A stretch of 64,000 bases of DNA from JASUTC01 sp035447925 (GTDB lineage Bacteria; Thermotogota; Thermotogae; MWEM01), in assembly GCA_035447925.1 (NCBI GenBank), contig DAOTHY010000005.1, positions 3,167-67,166 on the forward strand, given 5' to 3'. Below the pieces are notes generated by a model. The model was given only the letters and a program-made list of their open reading frames with translations, was not told the DNA's origin and ran no database searches. How positions within the stretch are numbered: position 1 is the first letter of the stretch; every line of letters starts with the position of its first letter. A program made the translations under genes and the position numbers. Positions 25,575-34,987 of the stretch are shown here, piece by piece.

Positions 25575-26171
25575 GTGGAGTCAATCAATCAGATCATACC
25601 AACGGTCATTGAAACGACCGGAAGATACGAAAGGGCATATGACATCTATTCCAGATTGTTAAAAGACAGAATCATCTTTTTGGGAACACCGGTTAACGAC
25701 AATGTTTCCAATATTATCATAGCTCAATTGTTATTCCTGGAAGCACAGGATCCCGACAAGGACATCAGCCTATACATCAACAGCCCTGGTGGGTCTGTAT
25801 CCGCAGGATTAGCCATTTATGATACGATGCAATACATCAAACCCAATGTTTCCACTATTTGTGTAGGTCTTGCGGCATCGATGGGAGCGCTTTTGCTTAT
25901 GGCAGGCGAAACAGGAAAAAGGTATTCCTTACCGAATTCAAAAATTATGATCCATCAACCCCTCGGTGGGGCACAAGGACAAGCAACTGACGTTGAAATT
26001 CAAGTTCGGGAGCTGATGAACACAAAGAAACAACTGAATGATTTAATCAGTAAACATACCAAAAAAGATATCGAACAGATTGAAAAAGACACGGATCGAA
26101 ATCATTGGATGACACCGACAGAAGCGTTGGAATACCAGATAATCGACAAAATTATAGAAAAGAACCAATAA
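25575..26171 (+). CDS. clpP: ATP-dependent Clp protease proteolytic subunit
   Basis: A 198-residue serine protease subunit that forms the ClpP tetradecamer. The catalytic triad is intact: Ser102 in GLAASMGA, His127 in MIHQPLGG and Asp174 in TDRNHW. The handle and hydrophobic N-terminal region (RIIFLGTPV, INSPGGSV) are typical. The GTG start has GAGGTGA 7 bp upstream, 14 bp after tig. ClpX, its unfoldase partner, follows 21 bp downstream. Confidence 0.97.
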   Translation: MESINQIIPTVIETTGRYERAYDIYSRLLKDRIIFLGTPVNDNVSNIIIAQLLFLEAQDPDKDISLYINSPGGSVSAGLAIYDTMQYIKPNVSTICVGLAASMGALLLMAGETGKRYSLPNSKIMIHQPLGGAQGQATDVEIQVRELMNTKKQLNDLISKHTKKDIEQIEKDTDRNHWMTPTEALEYQIIDKIIEKNQ

Positions 26172-26192
26172 TGACCCGAAAGGTTGTGTAGC

Positions 26193-27410
26193 ATGAAGGT
26201 AGAAAAGAGATGCTCATTTTGCGGAAGGCCGGAAAGTCAAGTTCAAAGACTGCTTGCAGGACCAAATGTATATATTTGTAACGAGTGTATAGAATTATAT
26301 CACGATACACTCTCGGAGGATCAGGCCATTCATTTTAAAGACATCAAAGAAGATCTTCCAACACCTATGGAATTAAAAAAAGAATTAGATAAATACGTTA
26401 TTGGTCAAGAACATACCAAAAAAGCAGTAGCCGTATCGGTTTACAACCATTACAAACGTATCATGCTGGGAAAAACCGAAGGAATAGAGCTGGAAAAATC
26501 CAATATCATGATGATTGGACCCACAGGATGTGGAAAAACATTGATTGCAAAAACACTGGCAAAAGCTCTGGATGTTCCTTTTGCAATTGTTGATGCAACG
26601 CCCATTACAGAAGCCGGTTATGTTGGTGAAGATGTAGAGAATGTTTTACTCAAACTCATTCGTGCCGCTAATTTCGATATCGAACGGGCAGAAAAAGGGA
26701 TTATTTATTTAGACGAAGTGGATAAAATTGGGAAAAAAGGTCCCAATGTGTCTATCACCAGAGACGTATCCGGAGAAGGCGTCCAACAGGCATTGTTGAA
26801 GATACTCGAAGGTGTTGACGCAAACGTACCGCCAAAAGGCGGCAGAAAGCATCCTTATCAAGATTTCATCAAAATCGATACGACCAATATTCTCTTTATG
26901 GCGGGTGGTGCTTTTGATGGATTGGAAGAAATCATCCGTCACCGCATTGAAAGTTCAGCGATGGGATTCGGTTCAAAAATTGAATCCAAGAACAGTAAAC
27001 GAATAGGTGAAATTCTTTCTCATGCCAATCCGGAAGATCTGATTCAATTTGGCCTTATTCCAGAATTCATCGGTCGATTCCCTGTATTCACAACACTCGA
27101 CGATTTGGATGAAAAGGCTTTGATTGATATCATGCTGGAGCCTAAAAATTCTGTCGTCAAACAATATCAGAAATTATTGGAAATGGATAATATTATCATC
27201 GACTTTGAACATGAAACTCTTGAAGCAATAGCGAAAAAAGCTTTAGACAGAGGCACAGGAGCAAGAGCTTTAAAGAGTGTTTTTGAAGAGGTTATGTTGG
27301 ATATCATGTTTGAAGCACCTTCTTTGGAAAATGTTGAGCGCATACTCATCACAAAGGAAATGGTTGAAAACAAGCAAAGGGCAATAGAGCTCGTTAAGCA
27401 ATCCGCATAA
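26193..27410 (+). CDS. clpX: ATP-dependent unfoldase ClpX
   Basis: A 405-residue AAA+ unfoldase that feeds substrates to ClpP. The N-terminal C4 zinc domain has CSFCGRPES and CNECIELYHD. The AAA module has Walker A GPTGCGKT, pore loop GYVGEDV, Walker B IIYLDEVDKI, and GAFDGLEEIIRHR. The small domain includes LDRGTGARALKSVFEE with the sensor 2 Arg. The ClpP-docking loop is probably within the region after GGAFDGLEE (MGFGSKIE). I took ATG 26193 rather than the upstream TTG. A terminator follows. Confidence 0.97.
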   Translation: MKVEKRCSFCGRPESQVQRLLAGPNVYICNECIELYHDTLSEDQAIHFKDIKEDLPTPMELKKELDKYVIGQEHTKKAVAVSVYNHYKRIMLGKTEGIELEKSNIMMIGPTGCGKTLIAKTLAKALDVPFAIVDATPITEAGYVGEDVENVLLKLIRAANFDIERAEKGIIYLDEVDKIGKKGPNVSITRDVSGEGVQQALLKILEGVDANVPPKGGRKHPYQDFIKIDTTNILFMAGGAFDGLEEIIRHRIESSAMGFGSKIESKNSKRIGEILSHANPEDLIQFGLIPEFIGRFPVFTTLDDLDEKALIDIMLEPKNSVVKQYQKLLEMDNIIIDFEHETLEAIAKKALDRGTGARALKSVFEEVMLDIMFEAPSLENVERILITKEMVENKQRAIELVKQSA

Positions 27411-27422
27411 AGTAGTGGTTCA

Positions 27423-27456
27423 AAACGGGGGAGGCTGATTGCCTCCCCCGTTTAAT
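27423..27456 (+). terminator. Rho-independent terminator after clpX
   Basis: Very stable 12-bp stem AACGGGGGAGGC/GCCTCCCCCGTT with loop TGATTG-like spacing, followed by TTTAATT. Confidence 0.85.
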
Positions 27457-27468
27457 TGGAGGGATAGA

Positions 27469-28020
27469 ATGAACAGAGAACAAGCATGGGAATTGCTGAA
27501 TGAATACACCAAAAAAGACAGCCTGATCAAACATGCTTTGGCGGTAGAAGCGGCAATGCGTTCATATGCAAAGAAATTCAGCGAAGATGAAGAGGCCTGG
27601 GGAATCGTTGGTTTATTGCACGATTTTGATTACGAAAAATACCCAACTGCCCAAGATCATCCATTTATAGGGGCTAAAATCCTTCAGGAAAAAGGGTTGG
27701 ACGAAACATGGATTAAAGCGATTCTCGGACATGCAGATTATACCGGAGTTGAAAGGGATACATTGATGGCAAAAACGTTGTTTGCTGTGGATGAGTTGAC
27801 GGGTATGATTACAGCAGCAACTTTAGTGAGACCATCGAAGAAAATAGATGACCTGACGGTCAAGTCCGTCAAAAAGAAATTGAAGGATAAGGCTTTTGCA
27901 GCTTCTGTCAACCGTGACGACATACAAAAAGGGGTAGATGAATTAGGAGTCGACCTTTCCGAGCATATTCAATTCGTCATTGACGCCATGAAATCACAAG
28001 CAGAGGCACTTGGACTGTAA
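27469..28020 (+). CDS. HD-domain hydrolase
   Basis: A 183-residue HD-superfamily protein. Metal ligands are visible: LIKHALAVEAAM (His at about 22), GLLHDFDYEKYP (HD at about 49-50) and a later Asp in FAVDELTGMI. The pattern is that of small HDIG-type phosphohydrolases; substrates in such relatives are often nucleotides, but none can be assigned here. ATG 27469 follows GGAGGG. The gene converges on hemW-like with a 6-bp gap. Confidence 0.85.
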   Translation: MNREQAWELLNEYTKKDSLIKHALAVEAAMRSYAKKFSEDEEAWGIVGLLHDFDYEKYPTAQDHPFIGAKILQEKGLDETWIKAILGHADYTGVERDTLMAKTLFAVDELTGMITAATLVRPSKKIDDLTVKSVKKKLKDKAFAASVNRDDIQKGVDELGVDLSEHIQFVIDAMKSQAEALGL

Positions 28021-28026
28021 GGAACA

Positions 28027-29187
28027 TTAATGTCCGCTTGACAAAACCTCTAAAAGGTATTCAAATGCAGGACGGTTGTGGATAAAAAAGTAATCATTAA
28101 GTTTTAAATAGCCATTTGAAAGGGTCATAAATCTTGAAGAAGAAAGAATCTCACAGATTCGATTTTGTTTTGTTTGAACCCATTTTTCCTGTAATCCTTC
28201 TATTTTGATGCCTTTCTTGAGCCTCAAACCCATGAAAAGAAATTCCTTCATATTGTCTTCATCAGAATTCAGTGTATGATAGTCATAATGCGCTTCATCT
28301 TCAAAGACAGCTGATTGATATTCATTTAAAACAGGGGTATTGACATAACGGATTTGATTGATAAAACCACCTGCAGACACACCTATTCCAATATAACGGC
28401 AACTGTGCCAATAGGCATGATTATGAACAGATTCATACCCCGGTAAAGCAAAATTTGAGATCTCGTATTGCTGATAACCGGCTTTTTTTAATCGCCATAT
28501 GAACTGTTCGAAGATATCATACGTGTAATCAAAAGAGGGCAATTCAATTTGACCATTTCGGTATTTTTTTCCAAGCGGTGTATCTTTTTCCAACTCCAAA
28601 ATATAGATTGAGCAATGTTCCGGTGATAATCTCTCCACAAGATCACCACTTTTAACTGCCCATTGGTGGAGGCTTTCGGGTAAGCCGCAAATCAGATCAA
28701 CATTAACGTTTGAAAAGTATTTGCGCACGTTTGAGTAAGCCCGTAGGAATTGTGAAACACTCTGATGTCTGGCTATTAATCTCATTGTATCATCAACGGG
28801 TGACTGAAGGCCCATGCTAATCCTTGTACAACCATATTGGTTTAAAAAACGCAAAAAATCCTCGTTAAGACTGGCAGGGTTTACTTCACAGGTGAATTCC
28901 TTCGGGGGTTCAAAAATGCGATACAATTCTTCCAAGAAAGGCTCATAATGGTGAAAAGGAACCACGGAAGGGGTACCACCGCCAATGTAAAGTGAGATTA
29001 ATTGATCATTTGAGTTCAGATAATTGTTTTTCCAAAAAAGCAGCTCTCTTCTTAGAGCCTCAAAGTAAGCCGAGAAAAGATCTTGGGCATCCTCAGAAAC
29101 GGTAAACGAAGTAAAATCACAATAATCACATTTCGAGGCGCAAAAAGGAATATGCACATAGAGTGAAAGAGAATGGTCATTGAGCAT
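28027..29187 (-). CDS. hemW: HemW-like radical SAM protein
   Basis: A 386-residue radical SAM enzyme of the HemN/HemW family. The cluster motif CxxxCxxC is CASKCDYC (16-23), preceded by the HemW-like YVHIPF. SAM-binding segment: YIGGGTPSVVP. Further family marks are ISMGLQSPVDD and VNVDLICGLP. HemW members act as heme chaperones rather than coproporphyrinogen oxidases; no heme-synthesis genes are near. The start is ATG 29187, which overlaps the upstream exported-protein gene by 11 bp; no clear SD is seen, so translation may be coupled. Confidence 0.88.
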   Translation of the reverse strand: MLNDHSLSLYVHIPFCASKCDYCDFTSFTVSEDAQDLFSAYFEALRRELLFWKNNYLNSNDQLISLYIGGGTPSVVPFHHYEPFLEELYRIFEPPKEFTCEVNPASLNEDFLRFLNQYGCTRISMGLQSPVDDTMRLIARHQSVSQFLRAYSNVRKYFSNVNVDLICGLPESLHQWAVKSGDLVERLSPEHCSIYILELEKDTPLGKKYRNGQIELPSFDYTYDIFEQFIWRLKKAGYQQYEISNFALPGYESVHNHAYWHSCRYIGIGVSAGGFINQIRYVNTPVLNEYQSAVFEDEAHYDYHTLNSDEDNMKEFLFMGLRLKKGIKIEGLQEKWVQTKQNRICEILSSSRFMTLSNGYLKLNDYFFIHNRPAFEYLLEVLSSGH

Positions 29188-30103
29188 GAGCAAATAAATC
29201 GTTCAGATTAAAGATGTATTTGTTTTCAAGGAAAAACCCTTCGAGCGAACAATTGAAGATAACAGAGAATTGATTTGATAAATCATATTGACCTTGAAAA
29301 GACCAGTAAGGTTCCCCTGAAACGGGAAGAATCAGCAGGGTGTTCAAGTTCAGATTGGAATGGGAAGTAATCGGTGAATCGCTATGAAGAAGAAGCGCAA
29401 AGGAAATAGAATCGGCTCTTCTGGAATAACCTGCTGCAATTCTCGGTTTAAAACGTGTATTTAATTCTTTGAAATCAATGACCGAATAAACACCCAATAA
29501 ATCCCCCATACAGATTCCGAAAGGTCTGAGGTCAAACAGCTTGATCCCAATCTCAGTCAAACCGTTATGTCTTTGCCGGTCCCGATAGGCTTGAAAAAAG
29601 ACATTGACTTCTACTGGACCGACGTTTGTGTAACCTAACCCAAAAGTATTCAAAACCGGATTGTGCGCACTTCCAAAGGTTCTGAAATCATAGGTAAACG
29701 TCAATGGAATATTGGCGACAGGTGAAGTCACACCCATCCATTTAACCAGATTATAAATATTGAATGAGTCGTTATATACATGCTGAAACCTAAACTCAAA
29801 TAAAAATTCTTCAGATAAACCCCACATTACTTTTATTCGCTTAATCTCCACAGTCCGTTGTGCAAAAAAAATCATCTTGGTTCTCTTATCTTCGGAAAAG
29901 ACGTACACATAACCTGCCGGGACAACATCGTTAAAACCGATTCCAAAATCAACCGGCATTCCCAACGTCAAAGGTATTTGAAATTGATACAGATCGTTGG
30001 ATGTCATATCAAATTTAATCGGTATTTCCATCTTATCCTGTGAAAAACAAAATGAAAAGATGAACAGACCAAATAGGGAAAAAAAGCCAATCATTCTTCG
30101 CAT
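29177..30103 (-). CDS. Exported beta-rich envelope protein
   Basis: A 308-residue protein with a clear signal peptide (MRRMIGFFSLFGLFIFSFC, cut after FS before QDKME). The mature part is rich in alternating strands with Gly and aromatics (IGIGF-like DFGIGFN, FTYDFRTFG, LGYTNVGPVEVNVFF), which suggests an outer-membrane or toga-type beta protein. No known domain was recognised. ATG 30103 follows GGAGG by 6 bp; a longer in-frame extension would run through the divergent promoter. It is cotranscribed with the hemW-like gene. Confidence 0.72.
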   Translation of the reverse strand: MRRMIGFFSLFGLFIFSFCFSQDKMEIPIKFDMTSNDLYQFQIPLTLGMPVDFGIGFNDVVPAGYVYVFSEDKRTKMIFFAQRTVEIKRIKVMWGLSEEFLFEFRFQHVYNDSFNIYNLVKWMGVTSPVANIPLTFTYDFRTFGSAHNPVLNTFGLGYTNVGPVEVNVFFQAYRDRQRHNGLTEIGIKLFDLRPFGICMGDLLGVYSVIDFKELNTRFKPRIAAGYSRRADSISFALLLHSDSPITSHSNLNLNTLLILPVSGEPYWSFQGQYDLSNQFSVIFNCSLEGFFLENKYIFNLNDLFAHAQ

Positions 30104-30177
30104 TTCAATCCTCCATTCTTCTGAGATTATATCATGATCGGCTTTGTATTTAGATCTGATTTCACCTGAGTGATCCT

Positions 30178-30205
30178 TTGAAATCAGATGCAAAAAGTGT
30201 ATAAT
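30178..30205 (+). promoter_or_regulatory. Promoter of the Opp/Dpp-type ABC operon
   Basis: TTGAAA (30178-30183) and TATAAT (30200-30205), 16-bp spacing. The leader of about 60 nt carries a small hairpin (CGGCAAAAGCCG) just before the SD AAGGAGGG. Confidence 0.75.
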
Positions 30206-30271
30206 GTTATGACATAGTTTTCGATCAAGAAAATACGGCAAAAGCCGGATAAATTAAAGGAGGGTTTAGAA

Positions 30272-31924
30272 ATGAAAAAGAGATTGTTGTTTGGTTTGTT
30301 GATCATTTGTTTGATTGTCAGCTCTACACTCATGGCCCAAGATATCAAAAGAGGCGGCTATGTGAAGATGACACCCATGAAACAGGGAGTCCTGGTGCAA
30401 AACTTCAACCCGTTTTCACCCAACGCCTTAGAAGCCACCGTCGGTCTTTTCTATGAAACCTTGATCTACTATAACCCCATGACCGGGATCATCTCGCCAT
30501 GGCTTGCCCAATCTTATCAGTGGGCAGAGGACCTGTTATCTTTAACTTTCACACTAAGAGACGATATCTACTGGAATGATGGAACACCGCTTACCATTGC
30601 AGACGTTCTATTTACCGTTAATTTGGGTAAAGAAAATCAGGCCTTGGACTATTCAGGGATATGGAACCAGGGATTGAAAAAAGTGGAAGGATCGGCGTAC
30701 AATCAGGTTACTTTCCACTTTGAAGAAGTCAATACTACTCTAATTGAATATTTCTCCAGCATTTTTATCATTCCCGCACACATCTGGTCAAAGGTTGATG
30801 ATCCGCTAACCTGGACGGGTAATACCCATCCGGTTGGAACTGGTGCATTCATTTACAGAGACGGCTCTTTCACGGAATTATCCTATATCGTGGATGCTAA
30901 TCCGGATTATTGGCAAATAGCCGAAGATGGAAAACCTCTTCCATATATTGCCGGTATTGAATATATTTCCACCACCAATGAACAAGTCGGTTTCAAACTG
31001 GCAAACGATGAATACGATTGGGCAGGATACTTTGTAGCCAATATCGATGAAGTATATGTCAAATCAAATCCTGAGCATCATAAGTATTGGCTTCCGGCAG
31101 GAAATCTCGTCTTTTTGAATCTAAACAATCTGAAAGAACCGTTCGATGATCCTGAGGTCAGAAGAGCCATCGCCTATGCCATGGATCCAGTAGAAATCTG
31201 CAGAATCATGGCAAGCGGAGCTGTTCCCGCACATATTGCCGGGCTTCAAGAACAGTTTGAATACCTGGCACAGCCTTTTGAAGATGAATACGGCGTGGAA
31301 TATGATCCGGACTATGCGACCATCATCCTTGAAGATGCGGGCTATAAACTCAACAACAAAGGCATCTATGAAAAAGATGGTGTTGAACTTTCCTTCAAAC
31401 TCTACACACCCACAGGCTGGACAGACTGGGTGATGGGTTGTGAAGTCATTTCATCCCAATTGAAAGAGGTTGGTATAGAGGCCATTCTGACACAAGCGGC
31501 ATGGCCCACACCTTATAAAGATAATCTTTATAACGGTGATTACAGAATGTGTATGGGAATCTCCGTAACCGGAACCAACCCGCATTACCAGTATACACAT
31601 TGGATGCATTCGGATAATTGGGCACCACTGGGAGAAAATGCGGCCAATTACTACGGCATGAGATATAAGAACGAAGCCATTGACAAGGTTTTGGACCAAT
31701 ACAAACGGGAAACAGAAAAGACCGTTCAAGATGAACTCATGATGGTTGCCGTAGAACAGTTTATGAAAGATATCCCATCTGTCCCCTTGTTCTTTAACCC
31801 AGTCTGGTACGAATACAACACACTTAGATTTGTTGGGTGGCCAAATGCCGAAAACCCCTACGCTATGCCCAGACCTGGCGGAATGCACAAATTACCGGTT
31901 CTTTTCAATATTCACCTGCGATAA
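30272..31924 (+). CDS. ABC transporter substrate-binding protein (Opp/Dpp family)
   Basis: A 550-residue extracytoplasmic binding protein of the SBP_bac_5 class. The signal peptide ends in STLMAQ. Family signatures: FTLRDDIYWNDGTPLTIADV (about 91-110), HPVGTGAFIY and DPEVRRAIAYAMD. There is no lipobox Cys. Family members bind peptides, but in Thermotogota several bind oligosaccharides, so sugar specificity is possible; the Trp-rich clusters in the C-terminal lobe fit either. It is followed by an intergenic hairpin that may favour high expression of this component, then by two permeases and two ATPases. Confidence 0.9.
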   Translation: MKKRLLFGLLIICLIVSSTLMAQDIKRGGYVKMTPMKQGVLVQNFNPFSPNALEATVGLFYETLIYYNPMTGIISPWLAQSYQWAEDLLSLTFTLRDDIYWNDGTPLTIADVLFTVNLGKENQALDYSGIWNQGLKKVEGSAYNQVTFHFEEVNTTLIEYFSSIFIIPAHIWSKVDDPLTWTGNTHPVGTGAFIYRDGSFTELSYIVDANPDYWQIAEDGKPLPYIAGIEYISTTNEQVGFKLANDEYDWAGYFVANIDEVYVKSNPEHHKYWLPAGNLVFLNLNNLKEPFDDPEVRRAIAYAMDPVEICRIMASGAVPAHIAGLQEQFEYLAQPFEDEYGVEYDPDYATIILEDAGYKLNNKGIYEKDGVELSFKLYTPTGWTDWVMGCEVISSQLKEVGIEAILTQAAWPTPYKDNLYNGDYRMCMGISVTGTNPHYQYTHWMHSDNWAPLGENAANYYGMRYKNEAIDKVLDQYKRETEKTVQDELMMVAVEQFMKDIPSVPLFFNPVWYEYNTLRFVGWPNAENPYAMPRPGGMHKLPVLFNIHLR

Positions 31925-31962
31925 GATTGAAGCAAGAGATTCACTATCAAAAAAAATAAAAT

Positions 31963-31990
31963 AAAATCCCCTCTCAAGAGGGGATTTTAT
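31963..31990 (+). terminator. Intercistronic hairpin after the binding-protein gene
   Basis: Perfect 12-bp stem AAAATCCCCTCT/AGAGGGGATTTT with a 2-base gap. The T-tract is poor, so it probably protects the upstream mRNA or terminates only part of the transcripts. Confidence 0.65.
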
Positions 31991-32037
31991 CGATGAAGGA
32001 CTAATCGTATACTATTCCGTTCCATCTGAGGTGAGAC

Positions 32038-33018
32038 ATGAAGTACTTTGCAAGAAAGGTTGGGCTTTTGCTTTTTGCGCTTTTTGTGGCCATTACCATC
32101 AACTTTTTTTTACCCCGAATGATGCCCGGAGATCCTGCATCGGATCTTGTGGATAAGATGCAGGGGATTCCCCCGGAGGCTTTAGAATCCATCAAGGCTG
32201 CCTTTGGCGTTAATACGGAGGATTCTTTGATAATCCAATACGGAAAATACCTGGTAAACCTGCTTAAAGGTGATTTTGGTGTCTCCATTTCCAGATTTCC
32301 TACGCCTGTATCGGATGTCTTAAAGGTAGCGATTCCCTGGAGTCTTGGTCTTATGGGGCTTGCAACAATTATCAGCTTTATTATCGGCACCATCATCGGC
32401 ATCTCTTGCGCCTGGAATCGGAATAAACCCGCAGCAACCTTTACAGTAGGATTCTTTATCTTTATCCGTTCATTTCCCTATTTTTGGTTAGGGTTGCTGT
32501 TTATCTATCTTTTCGCATTCAAAGCACCACTTTTTCCCATAGGCGGCTCTTATGCCCCCGGAATCGACAGAACGGGGTGGACCTTTGTCCTTTCGGTGAT
32601 CAAGCACGGTTTTCTTCCAGCAGCCACCATCATTGTCAGCTCCATGGGCGCTTGGATCCTCACCATGCGCAACAACATGATCAATGTCCTGGCGGAAGAT
32701 TATATTACAGTGGCATTGGCAAAGGGGTTGCCAATGAAGAGAATCAAAGGTTTATATGCTGCTAAAAACGCATTGCTGCCTTCCATTACCGGATTCGCTA
32801 TGTCTTTAGGATTCGTGGTTGGAGGGGGACTTCTCACCGAGATGGTCTTTGGCTATCCGGGTGTAGGCCTCATGCTGTTTCAGGCTGTTCAGGCAAAAGA
32901 CTACCCTCTGATGCAAGCCATCTTCCTGTTCATTTCAGCGGCTGTTTTAGTGGCGAATTTTATTGCGGATGTGTTCATATTGATACTCGATCCAAGAGTT
33001 CGGGATGGTGGTAAATAA
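32038..33018 (+). CDS. ABC transporter permease, DppB/OppB type
   Basis: A 326-residue membrane permease with about six hydrophobic segments, the first at residues 8-25. N-terminal NFFLPRMMPGDPASDLV is the OppB-type signature. The cytoplasmic coupling (EAA) loop reads EDYITVALAKGLPMKRIKG (about 219-237). ATG 32038 follows GAGGTGAG. It overlaps the next permease by one base (TAATG), as usual for the heterodimeric pore. Confidence 0.93.
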   Translation: MKYFARKVGLLLFALFVAITINFFLPRMMPGDPASDLVDKMQGIPPEALESIKAAFGVNTEDSLIIQYGKYLVNLLKGDFGVSISRFPTPVSDVLKVAIPWSLGLMGLATIISFIIGTIIGISCAWNRNKPAATFTVGFFIFIRSFPYFWLGLLFIYLFAFKAPLFPIGGSYAPGIDRTGWTFVLSVIKHGFLPAATIIVSSMGAWILTMRNNMINVLAEDYITVALAKGLPMKRIKGLYAAKNALLPSITGFAMSLGFVVGGGLLTEMVFGYPGVGLMLFQAVQAKDYPLMQAIFLFISAAVLVANFIADVFILILDPRVRDGGK

Positions 33019-33995
33019 TGCTGGGTGATATCTTTAAATTGTTCTTTGAAAATAAAAAGGCCGCCATTGGTTTTTTCATTCTGCTTTTTTTCATTGGCAT
33101 CGCAATACTTGCACCTGTTTTAGCACCATATGATCCCAAAACGAACAAAATCGAACAGGTGGAGATTCTTGAAACGGACCGTGGAAGAAGAAAAACAGTT
33201 GAAAGAGAAACCATCAGCGAATTTGAGGAAAGAAGAGTCTATACTCAGGAAGAAACAACCACCTATGAACAATACACCAAAAAATTCCCCCTTAACGCTC
33301 ATCCCTCGAAGGAACATTATTTTGGAACGACACAATCAGGTCAGGATATTTTTTCTCAGGTGCTTTGGGGGACCCGTATTACCTTGTCGGTTGGAATCGG
33401 TACAGGCCTCTTTACAACATTTATCGCTTTGACGTTAGCCCTTTTGGCCGGTTATTTCGGTGGATTGGTGGACGATATCATCTCGTTATTTACAAACGTA
33501 TTCCTGGTTATTCCCGGATTACCTTTAATGATCGTTATAGCGGCATATATCACAGTAAAAGGGGTCATGCCAATCGTTCTGATTCTGGCATTAACCAGCT
33601 GGCCTTGGCCGACCCGTTTACTCCGATCGCAAGTCGTCAGCCTGAAAAACCGTGATTTTGTAAGGGTATCTAAATCATTGGGAGAAAAACCGCTTTACAT
33701 TATTTTCAATGAAATGCTGCCGAATATGATATCCTTGGTCATGGCGTCTTTCTTTCAAACAACCATGGCTGCAATAATTGGTGAAGCGACACTGGAATTC
33801 TTAGGATTGGGAAATGTCTCCATTGTCAGCTGGGGAACCATTCTGTACTGGGCGCAAAACAACGGGGCATTGCTGTCAGGTGCCTGGTGGTGGTTCTTAC
33901 CTCCGGGAATCGCCATTGCACTCATTGGCACATCGTTTGCCATGATGAATTTTGCGGTGGATGAGATTTCCAATCCAAAGCTGAGAAAGAGATGA
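33018..33995 (+). CDS. ABC transporter permease, DppC/OppC type
   Basis: A 325-residue permease partner. TM1 (about 15-36) is followed by an extra charged stretch of about 45 residues (42-95, rich in Glu, Arg, Thr) before the usual HYFGTTQSGQDIFSQ. The remaining five hydrophobic segments and the EAA loop NRDFVRVSKSLGEKPLYII (about 212-230) are typical. The insertion is longer than in classic DppC proteins and would lie outside the membrane near the binding protein. The following ATPase gene overlaps by 4 bp. Confidence 0.93.
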   Translation: MLGDIFKLFFENKKAAIGFFILLFFIGIAILAPVLAPYDPKTNKIEQVEILETDRGRRKTVERETISEFEERRVYTQEETTTYEQYTKKFPLNAHPSKEHYFGTTQSGQDIFSQVLWGTRITLSVGIGTGLFTTFIALTLALLAGYFGGLVDDIISLFTNVFLVIPGLPLMIVIAAYITVKGVMPIVLILALTSWPWPTRLLRSQVVSLKNRDFVRVSKSLGEKPLYIIFNEMLPNMISLVMASFFQTTMAAIIGEATLEFLGLGNVSIVSWGTILYWAQNNGALLSGAWWWFLPPGIAIALIGTSFAMMNFAVDEISNPKLRKR

Positions 33996-34987
33996 TTGAA
34001 ATGGAAAAGAATATACTGTTGAAAATAGAAGATCTAAAAGCGGGTTATGAAACAAAAAGCGGCTTTGTCAGTGCTGTGGATAAGATCTCGCTCTCATTGG
34101 AAAAAGGAGAATTTCTTGGAATCGCAGGAGAGTCCGGTTGCGGCAAATCAACTCTGGCCTACGCCATCATGAATCTCATGCGAGATAACGCCTGCATTCA
34201 ATCGGGAAGTGTCCGATTAAATGATGTGGAAATTTCTTCCCTTAAAGAAGCTCAAATGAAAAAAGTCAGATGGTGTGACCTTTCAATGGTTTTTCAATCG
34301 GCCATGAATGCCCTCAATCCCGTTCTCAAAATCGGGGAACAATTAACAGACGCCATTTATACTCATCAAGACCTCTCCAGAACACAAGCCGCCTCAAGGG
34401 CTAAAGAAGTCCTGGAATTGGTGGATATATCCTCGGAAAGATATCACGCCTATCCCCATCAGCTTTCAGGAGGAATGAAACAACGGGTGATGATCGCTAT
34501 GGCGCTGATTCTTCAACCCGATCTGATCATCATGGATGAACCGACAACGGCACTGGATGTGGTTGTTCAGCGAACGATCATTGAAAAGATCCAAGAACTT
34601 CAAAGACAATTTCACTTTTCAGTAATCTTTATCACCCATGATTTATCATTGCTGGTAGAAATCAGTGACAAACTGGCGATCATGTATGCAGGCAAGATCA
34701 TCGAATACGGAAATGCTGAAGATGTTTTCACCAATCCCATGCACCCTTATACACAGGGTTTAATGGCTTCTTTCCCAGCGCTAACCGGCCCGATTATCCG
34801 AATGGGGGGGATAGAGGGAAAACCACCCGATCTATTGAATCCACCACAAGGTTGCCGATTTGCCCCCAGATGCCAAAAAGCGATGGCGATTTGCCATAAA
34901 GAGTACCCGAAAGAACGGGTGAAAAAAGATGGACATACCCTATCATGCCATCTTTATAATGAAAAGACGGGTGAAGGCCATGAATAA
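33992..34987 (+). CDS. ABC transporter ATP-binding protein, DppD/OppD type
   Basis: A 331-residue ATPase. Walker A GESGCGKST (about 46-54), signature LSGGMKQRV (about 157-165), Walker B LIIMDEPTTALD and H-loop THDLS are complete. The C-terminal oligopeptide-transporter extension has the cysteine series CRFAPRCQKAMAIC and a later SCHLY, which in some relatives binds a [4Fe-4S] cluster. ATG 33992 overlaps the permease stop by 4 bp; ATG 34001 is an alternative. Confidence 0.93.
   Translation: MIEMEKNILLKIEDLKAGYETKSGFVSAVDKISLSLEKGEFLGIAGESGCGKSTLAYAIMNLMRDNACIQSGSVRLNDVEISSLKEAQMKKVRWCDLSMVFQSAMNALNPVLKIGEQLTDAIYTHQDLSRTQAASRAKEVLELVDISSERYHAYPHQLSGGMKQRVMIAMALILQPDLIIMDEPTTALDVVVQRTIIEKIQELQRQFHFSVIFITHDLSLLVEISDKLAIMYAGKIIEYGNAEDVFTNPMHPYTQGLMASFPALTGPIIRMGGIEGKPPDLLNPPQGCRFAPRCQKAMAICHKEYPKERVKKDGHTLSCHLYNEKTGEGHE

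Noticed and set aside
27439..27468. Start of the HD-domain gene upstream of 27469
   Set aside because: That start lies inside the clpX terminator hairpin; ATG 27469 has a GGAGGG SD.
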